Positions 43,891 through 53,240 of a stretch of 64,000 nucleotides of DNA are shown here, piece by piece; position 1 is the stretch's first letter, and each line of letters begins with the position of its first letter. Location of the stretch: the NCBI GenBank assembly GCA_965230765.1, contig CBDDLR010000002.1, forward strand, positions 558,001 to 622,000, written 5' to 3'. This DNA is from Sunxiuqinia sp965230765. GTDB taxonomy: Bacteria; Bacteroidota; Bacteroidia; Bacteroidales; Prolixibacteraceae. The position numbers and the translations under genes were made by a program. The notes below the pieces were generated by a model. That model had not been told where the DNA came from, did not search any database, and saw only the letters and a list, made by a program, of their open reading frames with translations.

Positions 43891-44045
43891 ATCCTTATAT
43901 AGCCTTTTTGGTTAAAGGCGGGTGCAAAGGTAAAAACTCTCTGAATTTTCACAAACAAAGAGTGAAAATATTCGCAATTTTCTTCAAGCAAAATATTAAC
44001 AGCTGATTGTTAAATGCATTTTAGAGTTTACAAAAAGAAAAAAAT

Positions 44046-44053
44046 TACTTTTG
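44046..44053 (+). promoter_or_regulatory. -7 promoter box for the SDR-thioesterase pair
   Basis: TACTTTTG matches TANNTTTG. It contains the TTG at 44051 that would open the longer SDR frame, so ATG 44072 is the true start; the transcript should begin near 44060. Confidence 0.55.
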
Positions 44054-44071
44054 CCCATAAATAAACACAGC

Positions 44072-44875
44072 ATGGAAAAAAAGGTTGTCATTATTACAGG
44101 GGCTTCTTCAGGAATAGGTAAAGCATTGGCCTGCGAGTTTGCAAACCGTGGATATAATTTGGTGTTGGCGGCCCGTCGTACAGATCGTTTGGATGAGTTG
44201 CAAAACGAATTGAAGGACACGGAATGCCTGACTGTAAAAACGGATGTTTCTGTAGAAGAAGACTGCAAAAACCTGATTGAAAAAGCACTGGAAAGATTTG
44301 TCAAAATTGATGTGTTGGTGAATAATGCCGGAATTTCCATGCGTTCGTTGTTTAACGAAACAGATTTGAGTGTGATTAAACGCTTGATGGATGTAAATTT
44401 CTGGGGAACTGTATTCTGTACAAAATTTGCCTTGCCTCACCTGCTAAAAACAAAAGGTTCAGTTGTTGGTGTCATCTCTATTGCTGGTTATGTGGGATTG
44501 CCCGGAAGGACTGGCTACTCAGCTTCGAAATATGCTATTCGCGGTTTTTTAGATGCACTTCGTATTGAAAACCTGAAGAAAGGATTGCATGTGTTGGTGG
44601 CCGCTCCTGGATTTACAGCGTCTGAGGTTCGCCAGGTTGCACTTACGGGTGATGGTTCGCAGCAAGGCGAAACACCCCGTGCTGAAGATAAAATGATGAC
44701 AGCCGAAGAATGCGCGATGCTAATTGCCAACGCAACCGAAAAGCGTAAAAGGCATTTAATACTTACGTTTAAAGAAGGAAAACTGACTGTCTTCCTTGGG
44801 AAGATGTTTCCATCATTACTAGATAAGTTGACATACAACCATATGGCAAAAGAACCCAATTCACCTTTTAAATAA
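44072..44875 (+). CDS. Short-chain dehydrogenase/reductase
   Basis: A 267-residue classical SDR with TGASSGIGKALA for the cofactor, NNAGIS, and the catalytic Ser/Tyr/Lys in SIAGYVGLPGRTGYSASKYAIRG (positions about 140-165). The absence of an acidic residue after the second strand and the RR in LAARRTDRL suggest NADPH. It is followed after 3 bases by the YbgC-type thioesterase gene. Substrate is unknown; the DHRS7-like C-terminal part hints at lipid or steroid-like substrates (weak inference). Confidence 0.9.
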   Translation: MEKKVVIITGASSGIGKALACEFANRGYNLVLAARRTDRLDELQNELKDTECLTVKTDVSVEEDCKNLIEKALERFVKIDVLVNNAGISMRSLFNETDLSVIKRLMDVNFWGTVFCTKFALPHLLKTKGSVVGVISIAGYVGLPGRTGYSASKYAIRGFLDALRIENLKKGLHVLVAAPGFTASEVRQVALTGDGSQQGETPRAEDKMMTAEECAMLIANATEKRKRHLILTFKEGKLTVFLGKMFPSLLDKLTYNHMAKEPNSPFK

Positions 44876-44878
44876 ATT

Positions 44879-45283
44879 ATGTTGGTTCATGAAACTATAA
44901 TTAGGGTATACTACGACGACACCGACCAGATGGGTGTTGTTTATTATGGGGTTTACCCGCGATACTACGAAATTGGCCGTACCGAAATGATCCGTAGTTT
45001 TGGTATTTCATACAAAGAAATTGAAGCACAGCAAATTTTACTTCCCGCAAGAAGCTTAAACATTAATTACCTGAAGTCAGCATACTACGATGATTTATTG
45101 ACTGTCCGTACTATTGTTGATAAACTTCCAAAGGTGAAGTTTCCCATAAAAACAGAAATTTATAACGAGGCTGGTGAGTTAATCAACCATGGTGAAACCG
45201 TTTTGGCATTTTTCGATGGAAAAACCAACAAGCCATGCATGGCTCCTGCTGAATTTTTGGAGAAGATGGAGAAGTTCTTTTAA
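44879..45283 (+). CDS. YbgC/FadM-type acyl-CoA thioesterase
   Basis: A 134-residue hotdog enzyme with the signature RVYYDDTDQMGVVYYGVYPRY split as YYDDTDQMGVVYYG, where the Asp of DTDQMG is the catalytic residue of the 4HBT class I group. It is translated right after the SDR gene (3-base gap), so the pair may act on one acyl pathway. The 3' end overlaps the convergent LysE-like gene by 4 bases. Confidence 0.88.
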   Translation: MLVHETIIRVYYDDTDQMGVVYYGVYPRYYEIGRTEMIRSFGISYKEIEAQQILLPARSLNINYLKSAYYDDLLTVRTIVDKLPKVKFPIKTEIYNEAGELINHGETVLAFFDGKTNKPCMAPAEFLEKMEKFF

Positions 45284-45918
45284 ATTTTGGCGTTTGTTAC
45301 AATTGAAAGAATAAAGCTGACTACAACAAAGACAAGGATTAAAATACCTGCAATTTTATTCAACCACCAGATTGACTTTAGGCTAAAACGATTCCTAAAC
45401 AGACTAACTACACTGGTAAGCGTAAACCACCAACAGGTAGCGCCCAGGAATATTCCAAGCAACAAAATTAAAGATTGATAGGGTTCATCAATTTTTAAAA
45501 CCACACCAGAACTGGCAAACACTGCCAGAAAAATGAAAATGACCAAAGGATTTGGAAAAGTAATTAGAAAAGTGGAAGCCATATCCTGAAAATAATTGCT
45601 TCCCTTTTTTCGATACTTGCGCAAATCCTTCACCGGATTTTTAGTGAAAATATATAGGCCAAGAATCAGCAAAATAATTGCACCCAGTACCTGAAACGTC
45701 ATTTGGTGCTGGCGAATAAAATTGATGATATAAGTTAAACTAAACCCGGCAATGATCGCATAAATAGTGTCTGAGGTAGCTGCACCCATCCCAGAAAAAA
45801 AGCCGGAATAACGATTTTTGTTTACTGTACGTTGCACTATTAACACCCCAATTGGACCAAGAGGGATGGAAACAGCAAAACCGATAATTAATCCTTTTAT
45901 TAGCAACGTCAGAAACAT
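45280..45918 (-). CDS. LysE/RhtB family amino acid exporter
   Basis: A 212-residue inner-membrane protein with about six helices. The N-terminal AVSIPLGPIGVLIVQRT is the LysE family signature with the GP turn; GMGAATSDTIYAIIAGF follows. It should export amino acids or related compounds; the substrate is not predictable. I use ATG 45918: a -7 promoter box ends 5 bases before it, so the longer frame from 45948 cannot be expressed from this promoter and the mRNA is probably leaderless. Confidence 0.85.
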   Translation of the reverse strand: MFLTLLIKGLIIGFAVSIPLGPIGVLIVQRTVNKNRYSGFFSGMGAATSDTIYAIIAGFSLTYIINFIRQHQMTFQVLGAIILLILGLYIFTKNPVKDLRKYRKKGSNYFQDMASTFLITFPNPLVIFIFLAVFASSGVVLKIDEPYQSLILLLGIFLGATCWWFTLTSVVSLFRNRFSLKSIWWLNKIAGILILVFVVVSFILSIVTNAKI

Positions 45919-45922
45919 GTCG

Positions 45923-45930
45923 CAAAAATA
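45923..45930 (-). promoter_or_regulatory. -7 promoter box, likely leaderless start of the LysE gene
   Basis: Minus-strand TATTTTTG matches TANNTTTG and is followed after CGAC by the ATG, so transcription would begin at or inside the start codon. Confidence 0.55.
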
Positions 45931-45996
45931 ATCGATTTCATTTAACACAATAATAAATTCGTGTTAAGTTCAGCGTTTGCATCCAAAAAAATGGTT

Positions 45997-46004
45997 TATT
46001 TTTG
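45997..46004 (+). promoter_or_regulatory. -7 promoter box for the exported esterase
   Basis: TATTTTTG matches TANNTTTG; predicted start near 46011, about 21 bases before the ATG. Confidence 0.55.
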
Positions 46005-46031
46005 GGTTTCTGCGAATAAAACTGAAACTAA

Positions 46032-46937
46032 ATGAAAAAAACCAACTTAACGTTAATATTTATCCTCATTTTTAGTTCGATGTTTGCTCAAACTTATAGC
46101 CTAAAATTATGGCCAAATGGTGCTCCAAATAAAAATGAACCACCTGGCAAAGAATATATGGATGCAGAAAACGGTCATGTGTATAATGTCTCCGAGGCTG
46201 AGTTGTTTGTTTATTTGCCTGAAGAAGAGCAAAATACGGGAGCTGCTGTAGTTATATGCCCTGGGGGCGGTTACTGGCTTGAGGCGATTGAACATGAAGG
46301 CAAGATGATTGCAGAATACCTTCAGTCAATGGGTGTTGCCGGCATTGTTTTGAAATACCGCTTACCCTATGGAAATCATGAAATACCAATTGTCGACGGA
46401 TTGCAGGCGATGCGTTTTGTTCGCTCAAAAGCAGAGGAGTGGAAGATCAATCCTGAAAAAATAGGAATTGCAGGCTCTTCTGCAGGGGGGCATTTGGCAA
46501 CGACCATCGCAACACAGTATGATCTTGGGAAAGACGATGCAGAAAATCCGATTTCTGAAATAAGTAGCAGGCCCGACTTTATGCTTTTGCTGTACCCGGT
46601 TGTAAGTTTTGAAGACTGGGTGGGGCATATCGGGTCAAGGGAGAACTTAATTGGCAAGGCCAAAAATGAAGAGCTGATAAAAAGATTTTCCAACCAACTT
46701 CATGTAAACGAAGATACACCGCCAGCTTTCTTAATTTTAGCTGATGACGATACTGCGGTGATCCCGAAAAATTCGGTTGACTTTTACCTTGCATTGAAAA
46801 AACATAAGATCCCTGCTGAAATGCATATTTTTCAAAAAGGTGGCCATGGTTTCGGAATAAGAAAAACAGGGCTTCCTGTAGACCAATGGCCGGAACTTTT
46901 TGCTAACTGGCTAAAAGCAATGAAAATCATTCAGTAA
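46032..46937 (+). CDS. Exported alpha/beta hydrolase (acetyl-esterase/BD-FAE-like)
   Basis: A 301-residue enzyme with a signal peptide ending FAQ (about residue 20). CPGGGYW is the oxyanion HGG-like motif, GSSAGGH holds the nucleophilic Ser, ADDDTAV the Asp and GGHGFG the His. Relatives are feruloyl or acetyl-xylan esterases that remove side groups from plant or algal polysaccharides. Its last codons run into an octamer repeat. Confidence 0.85.
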   Translation: MKKTNLTLIFILIFSSMFAQTYSLKLWPNGAPNKNEPPGKEYMDAENGHVYNVSEAELFVYLPEEEQNTGAAVVICPGGGYWLEAIEHEGKMIAEYLQSMGVAGIVLKYRLPYGNHEIPIVDGLQAMRFVRSKAEEWKINPEKIGIAGSSAGGHLATTIATQYDLGKDDAENPISEISSRPDFMLLLYPVVSFEDWVGHIGSRENLIGKAKNEELIKRFSNQLHVNEDTPPAFLILADDDTAVIPKNSVDFYLALKKHKIPAEMHIFQKGGHGFGIRKTGLPVDQWPELFANWLKAMKIIQ

Positions 46938-46967
46938 TTCAGTAATTCAGTAATTCAATAATTCAGT
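46929..46967 (+). repeat. Octamer tandem repeat ATTCAGTA
   Basis: Nearly five units of ATTCAGTA (one unit reads ATTCAATA) begin within the last codons and stop of the esterase gene and run toward the Nudix gene. They are followed by two copies of CCATCAATTCCAATCC-like sequence. It probably arose by strand slippage; no function is evident. Confidence 0.7.
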
Positions 46968-46991
46968 CCATCAATTCCAATCCATCAATCC

Positions 46992-47522
46992 ATGTATTCA
47001 AACAACAAACCAGTTGATGTTTTCAAGTTTTGCCCACGCTGTGGATCCGAATATTTCATTTTAACCAGCGATCGTTCAAGAAAGTGTGATTCTTGTGGGT
47101 TTCACTATTTTTTAAATACTTCGGCTGCGGTGGCTGGCCTAATATTTAATAATCAAGGTGAACTGCTTTTTACCCGTCGTGCTATCGAGCCCCATTTTGG
47201 CATGCTTGACCTTCCGGGTGGCTTTATTGAGCCAATGGAAACTGCGGAGCATGCGTTGGCTAGGGAAATTAAAGAGGAACTTGGTGTAGCTGTTACAAAA
47301 ATGGAGTATTTTGGTTCTTTCCCTAATGAATACCCTTTTAGTGGATTGTCGGTTTTTACGCTTGATTTGATTTTTAAAATTGAATTGGAATCGTTGGATA
47401 ACTTGAAGGCCATGGATGATATTTCCGGATTTGAGTTTTATAAACCTGATCAAGTGAATATGGATGAAATACCAGCCCATTCAATTCAACAAATTGTAAA
47501 GAAATTGATTGACGATGAATAG
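46992..47522 (+). CDS. Nudix hydrolase with N-terminal zinc ribbon
   Basis: A 176-residue protein. The N terminus has a zinc ribbon (CPRCG ... CDSCG, residues about 14-36), as in NudC-like NADH pyrophosphatases, and the Nudix box is GGFIEPMETAEHALAREIKEELG (spread over about 77-99). It should cleave a nucleoside diphosphate derivative. The pepP-like gene starts inside its last codons (ATG 47515), so the two are translationally coupled. Confidence 0.9.
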   Translation: MYSNNKPVDVFKFCPRCGSEYFILTSDRSRKCDSCGFHYFLNTSAAVAGLIFNNQGELLFTRRAIEPHFGMLDLPGGFIEPMETAEHALAREIKEELGVAVTKMEYFGSFPNEYPFSGLSVFTLDLIFKIELESLDNLKAMDDISGFEFYKPDQVNMDEIPAHSIQQIVKKLIDDE

Positions 47523-49296
47523 AATAAAAGAAAGAATTGAGGCACTTCGATTGCAAATGAAAAAAGCTGGCGTCCAGGCTTTTTATATTTCCGGAACTGA
47601 TCCACACCAGAGCGAATATGCCCCTGATTACTGGCAAACCAGGGCTTTTATTGCAGGGTTTACAGGTTCAGCAGGATTGGTTGTAGTTACAAAAGACAAC
47701 GCCGCTTTATGGACAGATTCCCGTTATTTTTTGCAGGCAGAACAACAGCTTGAAGGAACTGGTATACAGTTAATGAAAATGAGGGTTGAGGGAACTCCAA
47801 GTCCTGCACAGTGGTTGGCTCATCAGTTAATGCCTGGTGAAAAATTGGGTGTTGATGCGAGTTGTGTTTCAATCAATCAATTTCAGGAATTAAAAAATGA
47901 GCTGAAAAAACAGGACATTGAGACCGTTTCTGTTGGCGACTTACTTGATCCTGTTTGGGAAGATAGAACTCCGCTTCCTCAGAATAAAGTGATTGTGCAT
48001 GAGGAAAGATTCTGTGGTGAAACTCGTCTGCAAAAGATGGCAAAAATCAGAACTGAGATGCGTCTAAAGAATGCAGATTATTGTTTGCTCACGTCCCTTG
48101 ATGAAATTGCCTGGACGTTTAACCTTCGGGGAACCGATGTAGTTTATAATCCCGTTTTTTTGGCATATGCGGTAATTGGAAAGAACGAGTCATATTTGTT
48201 CGTGGCAAAAAATAAACTTAACGAAGCAATCATTTCAAGTTTGAAGAACGATGGGGTCACATTACTGGAATATGATGAGATCACTGACTTCTTGAATAGG
48301 CTAAAAGAAACCAGCATCATTTTTGATCCTTCTAAAACCAATCAACTTTTAAAAGAAAATCTTACAGCTTTTGTCAATCAAATTGCAGATGACTCAATTC
48401 CAACTGTATTAAAAGCCATTAAATCTGAAACTGAAATTGATGGATTTAAAAATGCAATGCGGAAGGATGGAATTGCTATGGTGGAGTTTCTCTATTGGCT
48501 TGATAAAACTGTTGGAAAAGAAAAGATTACAGAATATGATGTCCGACTAAAGTTAAAGGGATTCCGTGAGAAACAGGAGGATTTCTTTGGCGAAAGTTTC
48601 CATCCAATCGTGGGTTATCGTGACCACGGTGCCATTGTGCATTTTAGTGTAACTGAAGAAACTGCCCATAAAATTGAAAAAGATGGTTTTCTGTTGTTTG
48701 ATTCTGGCGGACAATATTTTGATGGGACCACCGATATCACAAGAACAATTGCTTTAGCTGAGCCTACTGCTGAAATGAAAAAAGATTTCACCTTGGTTTT
48801 GAAAGGCATGATTAATCTCTCAATGGCAGTTTTTCCAGAAAACACAACAGGCTGTAATTTGGATGTTATTGCACGAAGGCCCCTGTGGGACAATCAGTTA
48901 AATTATGGGCATGGTACCTGCCATGGTATCGGTTACTTTCTTAATGTGCATGAAGGGCCTTTCAGTATTCGACAGGAATATAACAAGCATACCATAAAAC
49001 CGGGTATGGTTATGTCCAACGAACCAGCTTTTTACCGGGAGGGCAAATATGGAATTCGCACAGAAAATGTGATGCTTTGCGTGGAAAAGGGGAGTTCTGA
49101 ATTTGGTCGATTCCTTGGATTTGAAACGTTAACACTTTGTCCGATTGATACAAGTGCAATTGATATCAGCCTTCTGGATCAGCAGGAAATAGATTGGCTA
49201 AATGATTACCATAAAAAAGTATTTGAAGAATTAGCACCGCTAATGAATGTTGAAATAGTTGATTTTTTAAAGGAGTTGACTAAACCGATTTGTTAA
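47515..49296 (+). CDS. Xaa-Pro aminopeptidase (M24B)
   Basis: A 593-residue aminopeptidase P of the eukaryote-like three-domain kind: two creatinase-N-like domains, then the pita-bread catalytic domain with metal ligands in LFDSGGQYFDGTTDITR (two Asp), GHGTCHGIG (His), MSNEPAFY (Glu) and GIRTENVM (Glu). It removes N-terminal residues next to proline in the cytoplasm. ATG 47515 overlaps the Nudix stop by 8 bases. The TTG at 47509 is a less likely start. Confidence 0.94.
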   Translation: MNRIKERIEALRLQMKKAGVQAFYISGTDPHQSEYAPDYWQTRAFIAGFTGSAGLVVVTKDNAALWTDSRYFLQAEQQLEGTGIQLMKMRVEGTPSPAQWLAHQLMPGEKLGVDASCVSINQFQELKNELKKQDIETVSVGDLLDPVWEDRTPLPQNKVIVHEERFCGETRLQKMAKIRTEMRLKNADYCLLTSLDEIAWTFNLRGTDVVYNPVFLAYAVIGKNESYLFVAKNKLNEAIISSLKNDGVTLLEYDEITDFLNRLKETSIIFDPSKTNQLLKENLTAFVNQIADDSIPTVLKAIKSETEIDGFKNAMRKDGIAMVEFLYWLDKTVGKEKITEYDVRLKLKGFREKQEDFFGESFHPIVGYRDHGAIVHFSVTEETAHKIEKDGFLLFDSGGQYFDGTTDITRTIALAEPTAEMKKDFTLVLKGMINLSMAVFPENTTGCNLDVIARRPLWDNQLNYGHGTCHGIGYFLNVHEGPFSIRQEYNKHTIKPGMVMSNEPAFYREGKYGIRTENVMLCVEKGSSEFGRFLGFETLTLCPIDTSAIDISLLDQQEIDWLNDYHKKVFEELAPLMNVEIVDFLKELTKPIC

Positions 49297-49422
49297 TTGA
49301 TTAACTCGTTGGTTTTTATTTTTGCATGTCAGAAAACACATCTTATTGACTTTTAAGGTGTTTTTTCCCTATTTTTATCTAAGAGAACGTGACTACTTAA
49401 CTTCTATTTGAAAGATTAAAAT

Positions 49423-50706
49423 ATGGCCTGGTTCAAGACACCCTACAACGTTAAACCGGAGAATGAAAATATCTTCAAAGCAACGCAAACTGCTTATATA
49501 ATTTCTTTTGTAGGTCATATTCTGGCACCACTAAATTTTGCTTATTTTGGTATTTATGAAATGGTTCTTTTCAATGTCATTTTCAGTTTTCCATGCTGGG
49601 CTTTTGTATTAATATATAATCGGTTAGGAAAACATAATTTGGCATTTGCTCTAGCTGCAATTGAAATTATTTCACACCAGATGTTGGGTATTTATTATAT
49701 CGGCTGGGAACAAGGGCTACAATACTATTTCTTTTATCTGGCAGGCTTGGTATTTTTTAACCCATCAATGCGAAAATATGTTAAGTATGCAGTGCTCTTT
49801 ATTATCTTGGCCTGTTTCATTATTTCCTATATATTCTTATCTGAAGGTATTTATAGGTTCTCTGAAAGTGTCATTACTTACGCTCAAATTTTGAATGTTA
49901 GCTATTCTATTATCCCCTTAGCATTTGTGATTAGCTATTATGCCAAGTCAAATTTTAATACAACTGGTCAGCTTCGTGAACTAAATACCTTTTTATCTTC
50001 AAAGAATAAAGAGTTGAAGGAATTAAATGCAACTAAGAATGCCATTTTCAGGGTTATATCGCATGACTTGAGGCTTCCCATACACCAAATGATTCAGTTT
50101 TTTGAGTTGATGGATTCTAAAATGGAAGGTTTTTCAGAAGAAAAGAAACAGCGGTTTATTGATACCATGAAAGTTTCATCTGTTCAGAGTGTTAATTTGT
50201 TGGATAACTTGTTGTTGTGGGCCAGTTCTCAAATTGACCAATTGGAGTTTAACCTGGGAACAATATCGCTTTACAATGTTGCTGAAGACAACATGAGATT
50301 GTTGAGCAATAGTGCTGAAAGTAAGAATGTTCAGTTGAAAAATAATATTAGGAAAGATCAGTTGATACAGGCAGATAAAAACATGATTAGTATTGTTTTC
50401 CGTAACCTGATATCTAATGCAATTAAGTTTACAGAAAACGGTGGAAAGGTGAAAATAGCCAGTGCCAAATCAGAAGATATGCTGGATGTTGTTGTTGAAG
50501 ACAATGGTATTGGTATTCCCCCTGCAATTTTGGATAACTTGTTTCAAATTGAATCGAATACTCAACGAGATGGCACAAACAATGAAAAAGGAACAGGTAT
50601 CGGATTGATTCTATGTAAAGAATTCATTGATCGGCACGATGGCACAATCTCCGTTAAGAGTGAAGTAGGAATAGGTTCACGATTTGTTGTTTCACTTCCA
50701 GCTTAG
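49423..50706 (+). CDS. Membrane sensor histidine kinase
   Basis: A 427-residue kinase with about six membrane helices in the first 185 residues and almost no periplasmic loop, so it probably senses within the membrane. A short helical linker leads to HisKA (FRVISHDLRLPIHQM, phospho-His about residue 213) and HATPase_c (NLISNAIKFTENGG, VEDNGIGIP, GTGIGL). No response regulator is adjacent, making it an orphan. A TANNTTTG box at 49317-49324 may be its promoter, giving a leader of about 90 bases. Confidence 0.9.
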   Translation: MAWFKTPYNVKPENENIFKATQTAYIISFVGHILAPLNFAYFGIYEMVLFNVIFSFPCWAFVLIYNRLGKHNLAFALAAIEIISHQMLGIYYIGWEQGLQYYFFYLAGLVFFNPSMRKYVKYAVLFIILACFIISYIFLSEGIYRFSESVITYAQILNVSYSIIPLAFVISYYAKSNFNTTGQLRELNTFLSSKNKELKELNATKNAIFRVISHDLRLPIHQMIQFFELMDSKMEGFSEEKKQRFIDTMKVSSVQSVNLLDNLLLWASSQIDQLEFNLGTISLYNVAEDNMRLLSNSAESKNVQLKNNIRKDQLIQADKNMISIVFRNLISNAIKFTENGGKVKIASAKSEDMLDVVVEDNGIGIPPAILDNLFQIESNTQRDGTNNEKGTGIGLILCKEFIDRHDGTISVKSEVGIGSRFVVSLPA

Positions 50707-50708
50707 GC

Positions 50709-51449
50709 TTAACCAAATACCCGTTTCAATAAATCAGTAACCCTGGCTACCGGGTTGGTCCTGATATCTTTCTCTGCTTCCCCAATTTTTAGAAATAAAC
50801 CGTCAAGTGCACGTTGTGTGAGGTAGGTACTCAAATCGGTTTCAACTTTTTCAAGCTTGGCCAGCTGCCCAACAAACGAACCTGCTGCCTGGTTCCACTG
50901 CCCGGTCAGCTCATCCCAGGATTGTTGTGCTGTAATATTCCCGATTAGTTTTTTATCCAGCGATTGTTTGATTTTTGGCTGATACAATTGGGCTAAGGCA
51001 TCATAATTGGTTTTTTTGAGGTACTCTGTTGCTGCATAATCACCGCCGGTTAATATACCCGCAGCATCCTGAATGGTCATCGATTTTATGCTGTTTGCCA
51101 AAATCGGCGCAGCTTCTTTAGCGGCATCCGAAGCAGCATGGTTTATCGATTTTATTACCTGATCGACCAGTTTTTGTCCGCCGGGCAGTTTGCCTAAATT
51201 ATCGGTTATTGTTTTGGCTTCCGGTGGCAGAAGGATTTTTACAGCTTCATCTTTTAAGTAGCCGTCAACCACTGATAGTTTTGCCACAGAACTGTCGGTT
51301 CCAACAACCAATGCTTCTTTTAAGCCTGCAATGATTTCAGTTTGCGTGAGCGGTCGTTGTTCATTATAAATGGTTTGTGCAATTTGCTGCATTTCAGCGC
51401 AGCTACTCAGGAATAATAGAGCCAGTACTGTGTATTGAAGAAGTTTCAT
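50709..51449 (-). CDS. DUF4197 lipoprotein
   Basis: A 246-residue lipoprotein (lipobox LSSC near residue 17). The body is alpha-helical and matches DUF4197: LTQTEIIAGLKEALVVGTDSSVAKLS, then DAAKEAAPILANSIKSMTI, TEYLKKTN and the C-terminal TQRALDGLFLKIGEAEKDIR. The family is widespread in Bacteroidota and Proteobacteria and its function is unknown. The gene is convergent with the orphan histidine kinase, 2 bases apart. Confidence 0.88.
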   Translation of the reverse strand: MKLLQYTVLALLFLSSCAEMQQIAQTIYNEQRPLTQTEIIAGLKEALVVGTDSSVAKLSVVDGYLKDEAVKILLPPEAKTITDNLGKLPGGQKLVDQVIKSINHAASDAAKEAAPILANSIKSMTIQDAAGILTGGDYAATEYLKKTNYDALAQLYQPKIKQSLDKKLIGNITAQQSWDELTGQWNQAAGSFVGQLAKLEKVETDLSTYLTQRALDGLFLKIGEAEKDIRTNPVARVTDLLKRVFG

Positions 51450-51817
51450 TTGTATATTTTTTATAAATGTAGCACTGTTTCACGGCAAATATTTCATTTT
51501 AATGTGAAATTATTATATGTGTTTAGTTAAGAATGAATTTTTATTGGCTTTGTATAACAGCACAAAAGTTAAATTCAAAATAACAAAATTTCAACGGGAT
51601 AAGTTTAGGGGGAAGGGGGTTACGGGTTACGAGTTTCGGGTTGCGTGTTACGGGTTGCGTGTTACGAGTTGCGTGTTGTGGGTTGTCGTGTCAATTGTCA
51701 ACTGCCAGCTATTGGTATTCACTTATTTCTTCACGCTTGACTCTTGACTCTTGATTCTAATTTTTCTAACTTTCAACTCTTAATTTCGAACCAATGCCCT
51801 AAAAAAAAATATCACCT
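51450..51817. other. Intergenic region with heptamer arrays, left edge of accessory patch
   Basis: About 370 bases with no convincing gene. It holds the GGGTTRC heptamer array (51617-51685) and, further right, three units of CTTGACT (51736-51756). An open frame through the array is low in complexity and not credible as a protein. Confidence 0.6.
51617..51685 (+). repeat. Heptamer array, consensus GGGTTRC
   Basis: About ten contiguous 7-base units, for example GGGTTAC, GGGTTGC, GTGTTAC and GAGTTGC, with G/T/A variation at position 2. The same heptamer in the opposite orientation lies at 55413-55452, on the other side of the accessory genes. Confidence 0.8.
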
Positions 51818-53065
51818 ATGAAAAATTTAATTTTACTAATATTACTTTTCGCTTGTTTAACATTATTCTCACAGAGCGATAAAAATATCGACTGGAATGC
51901 TGATATTGAATATATGAAAGTTGAACTCCCCAAAAATCATTACAATTTGTATATGGTTAAAAGTGAACAAGACTTCTTCTCTGGACTTGATAAAATTTCT
52001 AAAGCCCAAAATCAATTATCAGATTTTGAAGTCGCAGTTAAATTGCAACAATTGATTGCAACCTTTGGAGATTCACATACAGCTTTAAGTTTAAAGCCAT
52101 TCCTTGATTACAGCAAAATCCTTCCTATTAGACTGATGTGGTTTAGCGATGGACTTTGGGTGCAATCAACAACAAAAAGCAATGAAACTATACTAGGAGC
52201 AAAACTCATAGAAATAAATGGAAATGCAATTAGTGAAATTATAGATTCATTAAGTACGATTTTAGCCATAGATAATCAAGCTTCGGTAAAAAAAAGTGCT
52301 CCTAAAATAATTCCTGCAATACAGTTTTTAGAATATTTCGGTTTTGCTGCACAACCTGAAATGAAATTAACACTTGAAAAAGATGGGGAAAGTATAGAGT
52401 ATATAATTCATCCTGAACAAATGAATAGAAATAATATGGTTAGAGTTCTTCCTAATCCTATACCACTATGCTATCAAAATACAAGACCTCCCTTTTGGAG
52501 TAAAGTTTTAACAAAGGACAAAGTATTTTATATTCAGTATAATAAATGTTGGAGTAGAGAATATCCTCCATCTGGTTTTAAAGGGGACATTCAAAAACTT
52601 CCATCTTTCTCTGATTTTCACAAAGCAATAGTAGATAGCATAAAGCAAAACGATTTTGACAAAGTTATTTTTGATATTCGTTTCAATGGCGGAGGTAATT
52701 CTTATCAAGGGACAAAATTAATTGAGGAATTATCAGCTATTGATAAAATAAATAATAAAGGAAAACTTTATGTAATTACAGGGCGAGATTCATATTCTTC
52801 AGCAATAATTAATATTATGGACTTTGTTAATATGACTAATGCAATTTTGGTTGGAGAAGAAACTTCTGGGAAACCCAATCATCTTGGTGAAATAAGAAGT
52901 TTTAAATTACCGTCTTCAGCTCTTAGTTTGCAATACTCTACTAAATATTTTAAAAGAACTGACAAAGATTTAAAAACTATCACTCCAGACAAAATTATAG
53001 AACCATGCTTTACGGACTTTGAAAATGGTAACGACCCTGTATTTGAATGGATTTTGAAACAATAA
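51818..53065 (+). CDS. S41 family peptidase-like exported protein
   Basis: A 415-residue exported protein with a signal peptide (about 1-19). The C-terminal half is a tail-specific protease fold: FIQYNKCW-like strand, IFDIRFNGGGNS, then GRDSYSSAIINIM with the likely nucleophilic Ser and GEETSGKPNHLGE. No PDZ domain is obvious. The codon use is more AT-rich than in neighbouring housekeeping genes. An attC-like element follows the stop, so this gene may be an integron-type cassette (inference). Confidence 0.8.
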   Translation: MKNLILLILLFACLTLFSQSDKNIDWNADIEYMKVELPKNHYNLYMVKSEQDFFSGLDKISKAQNQLSDFEVAVKLQQLIATFGDSHTALSLKPFLDYSKILPIRLMWFSDGLWVQSTTKSNETILGAKLIEINGNAISEIIDSLSTILAIDNQASVKKSAPKIIPAIQFLEYFGFAAQPEMKLTLEKDGESIEYIIHPEQMNRNNMVRVLPNPIPLCYQNTRPPFWSKVLTKDKVFYIQYNKCWSREYPPSGFKGDIQKLPSFSDFHKAIVDSIKQNDFDKVIFDIRFNGGGNSYQGTKLIEELSAIDKINNKGKLYVITGRDSYSSAIINIMDFVNMTNAILVGEETSGKPNHLGEIRSFKLPSSALSLQYSTKYFKRTDKDLKTITPDKIIEPCFTDFENGNDPVFEWILKQ

Positions 53066-53073
53066 AACACTAT

Positions 53074-53202
53074 GGCTAACAATGTGAAAAATAATAGCGG
53101 AAATAGCAGTAAATTAAAAGGTTGTAGCCTGTTCCAACTTTCGTGTAATTTGACAGGAATGAAGCCTGCAATCGGCAGCTATTCTTATACTGACCGTTAG
53201 GC
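53074..53202 (+). repeat. attC-like element
   Basis: A 129-base segment that begins GGCTAAC 8 bases after the S41 stop and ends CGTTAGGC, the two ends being inverted (CTAAC/GTTAG). GTTAGGC fits the integron core GTTRRRY exactly; GGCTAAC departs from RYYYAAC at one base. Inside, AATAATAGC/GCTATTCTT and GTTCC/GGAAT give partial inner stems. The length is within the 57-141 range of attC sites. No integrase is in the window. Confidence 0.45.
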
Positions 53203-53240
53203 GCAAATATGGGAAAGCACATATTTCAAAAAACATTGAT

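Noticed and set aside
51617..51685. CRISPR array
   Set aside because: The units are contiguous 7-mers with no spacers, and there are no cas genes.
51517..51747. 76-codon frame through the heptamer array
   Set aside because: The sequence is low complexity from the GGGTTRC units and not credible as a protein.
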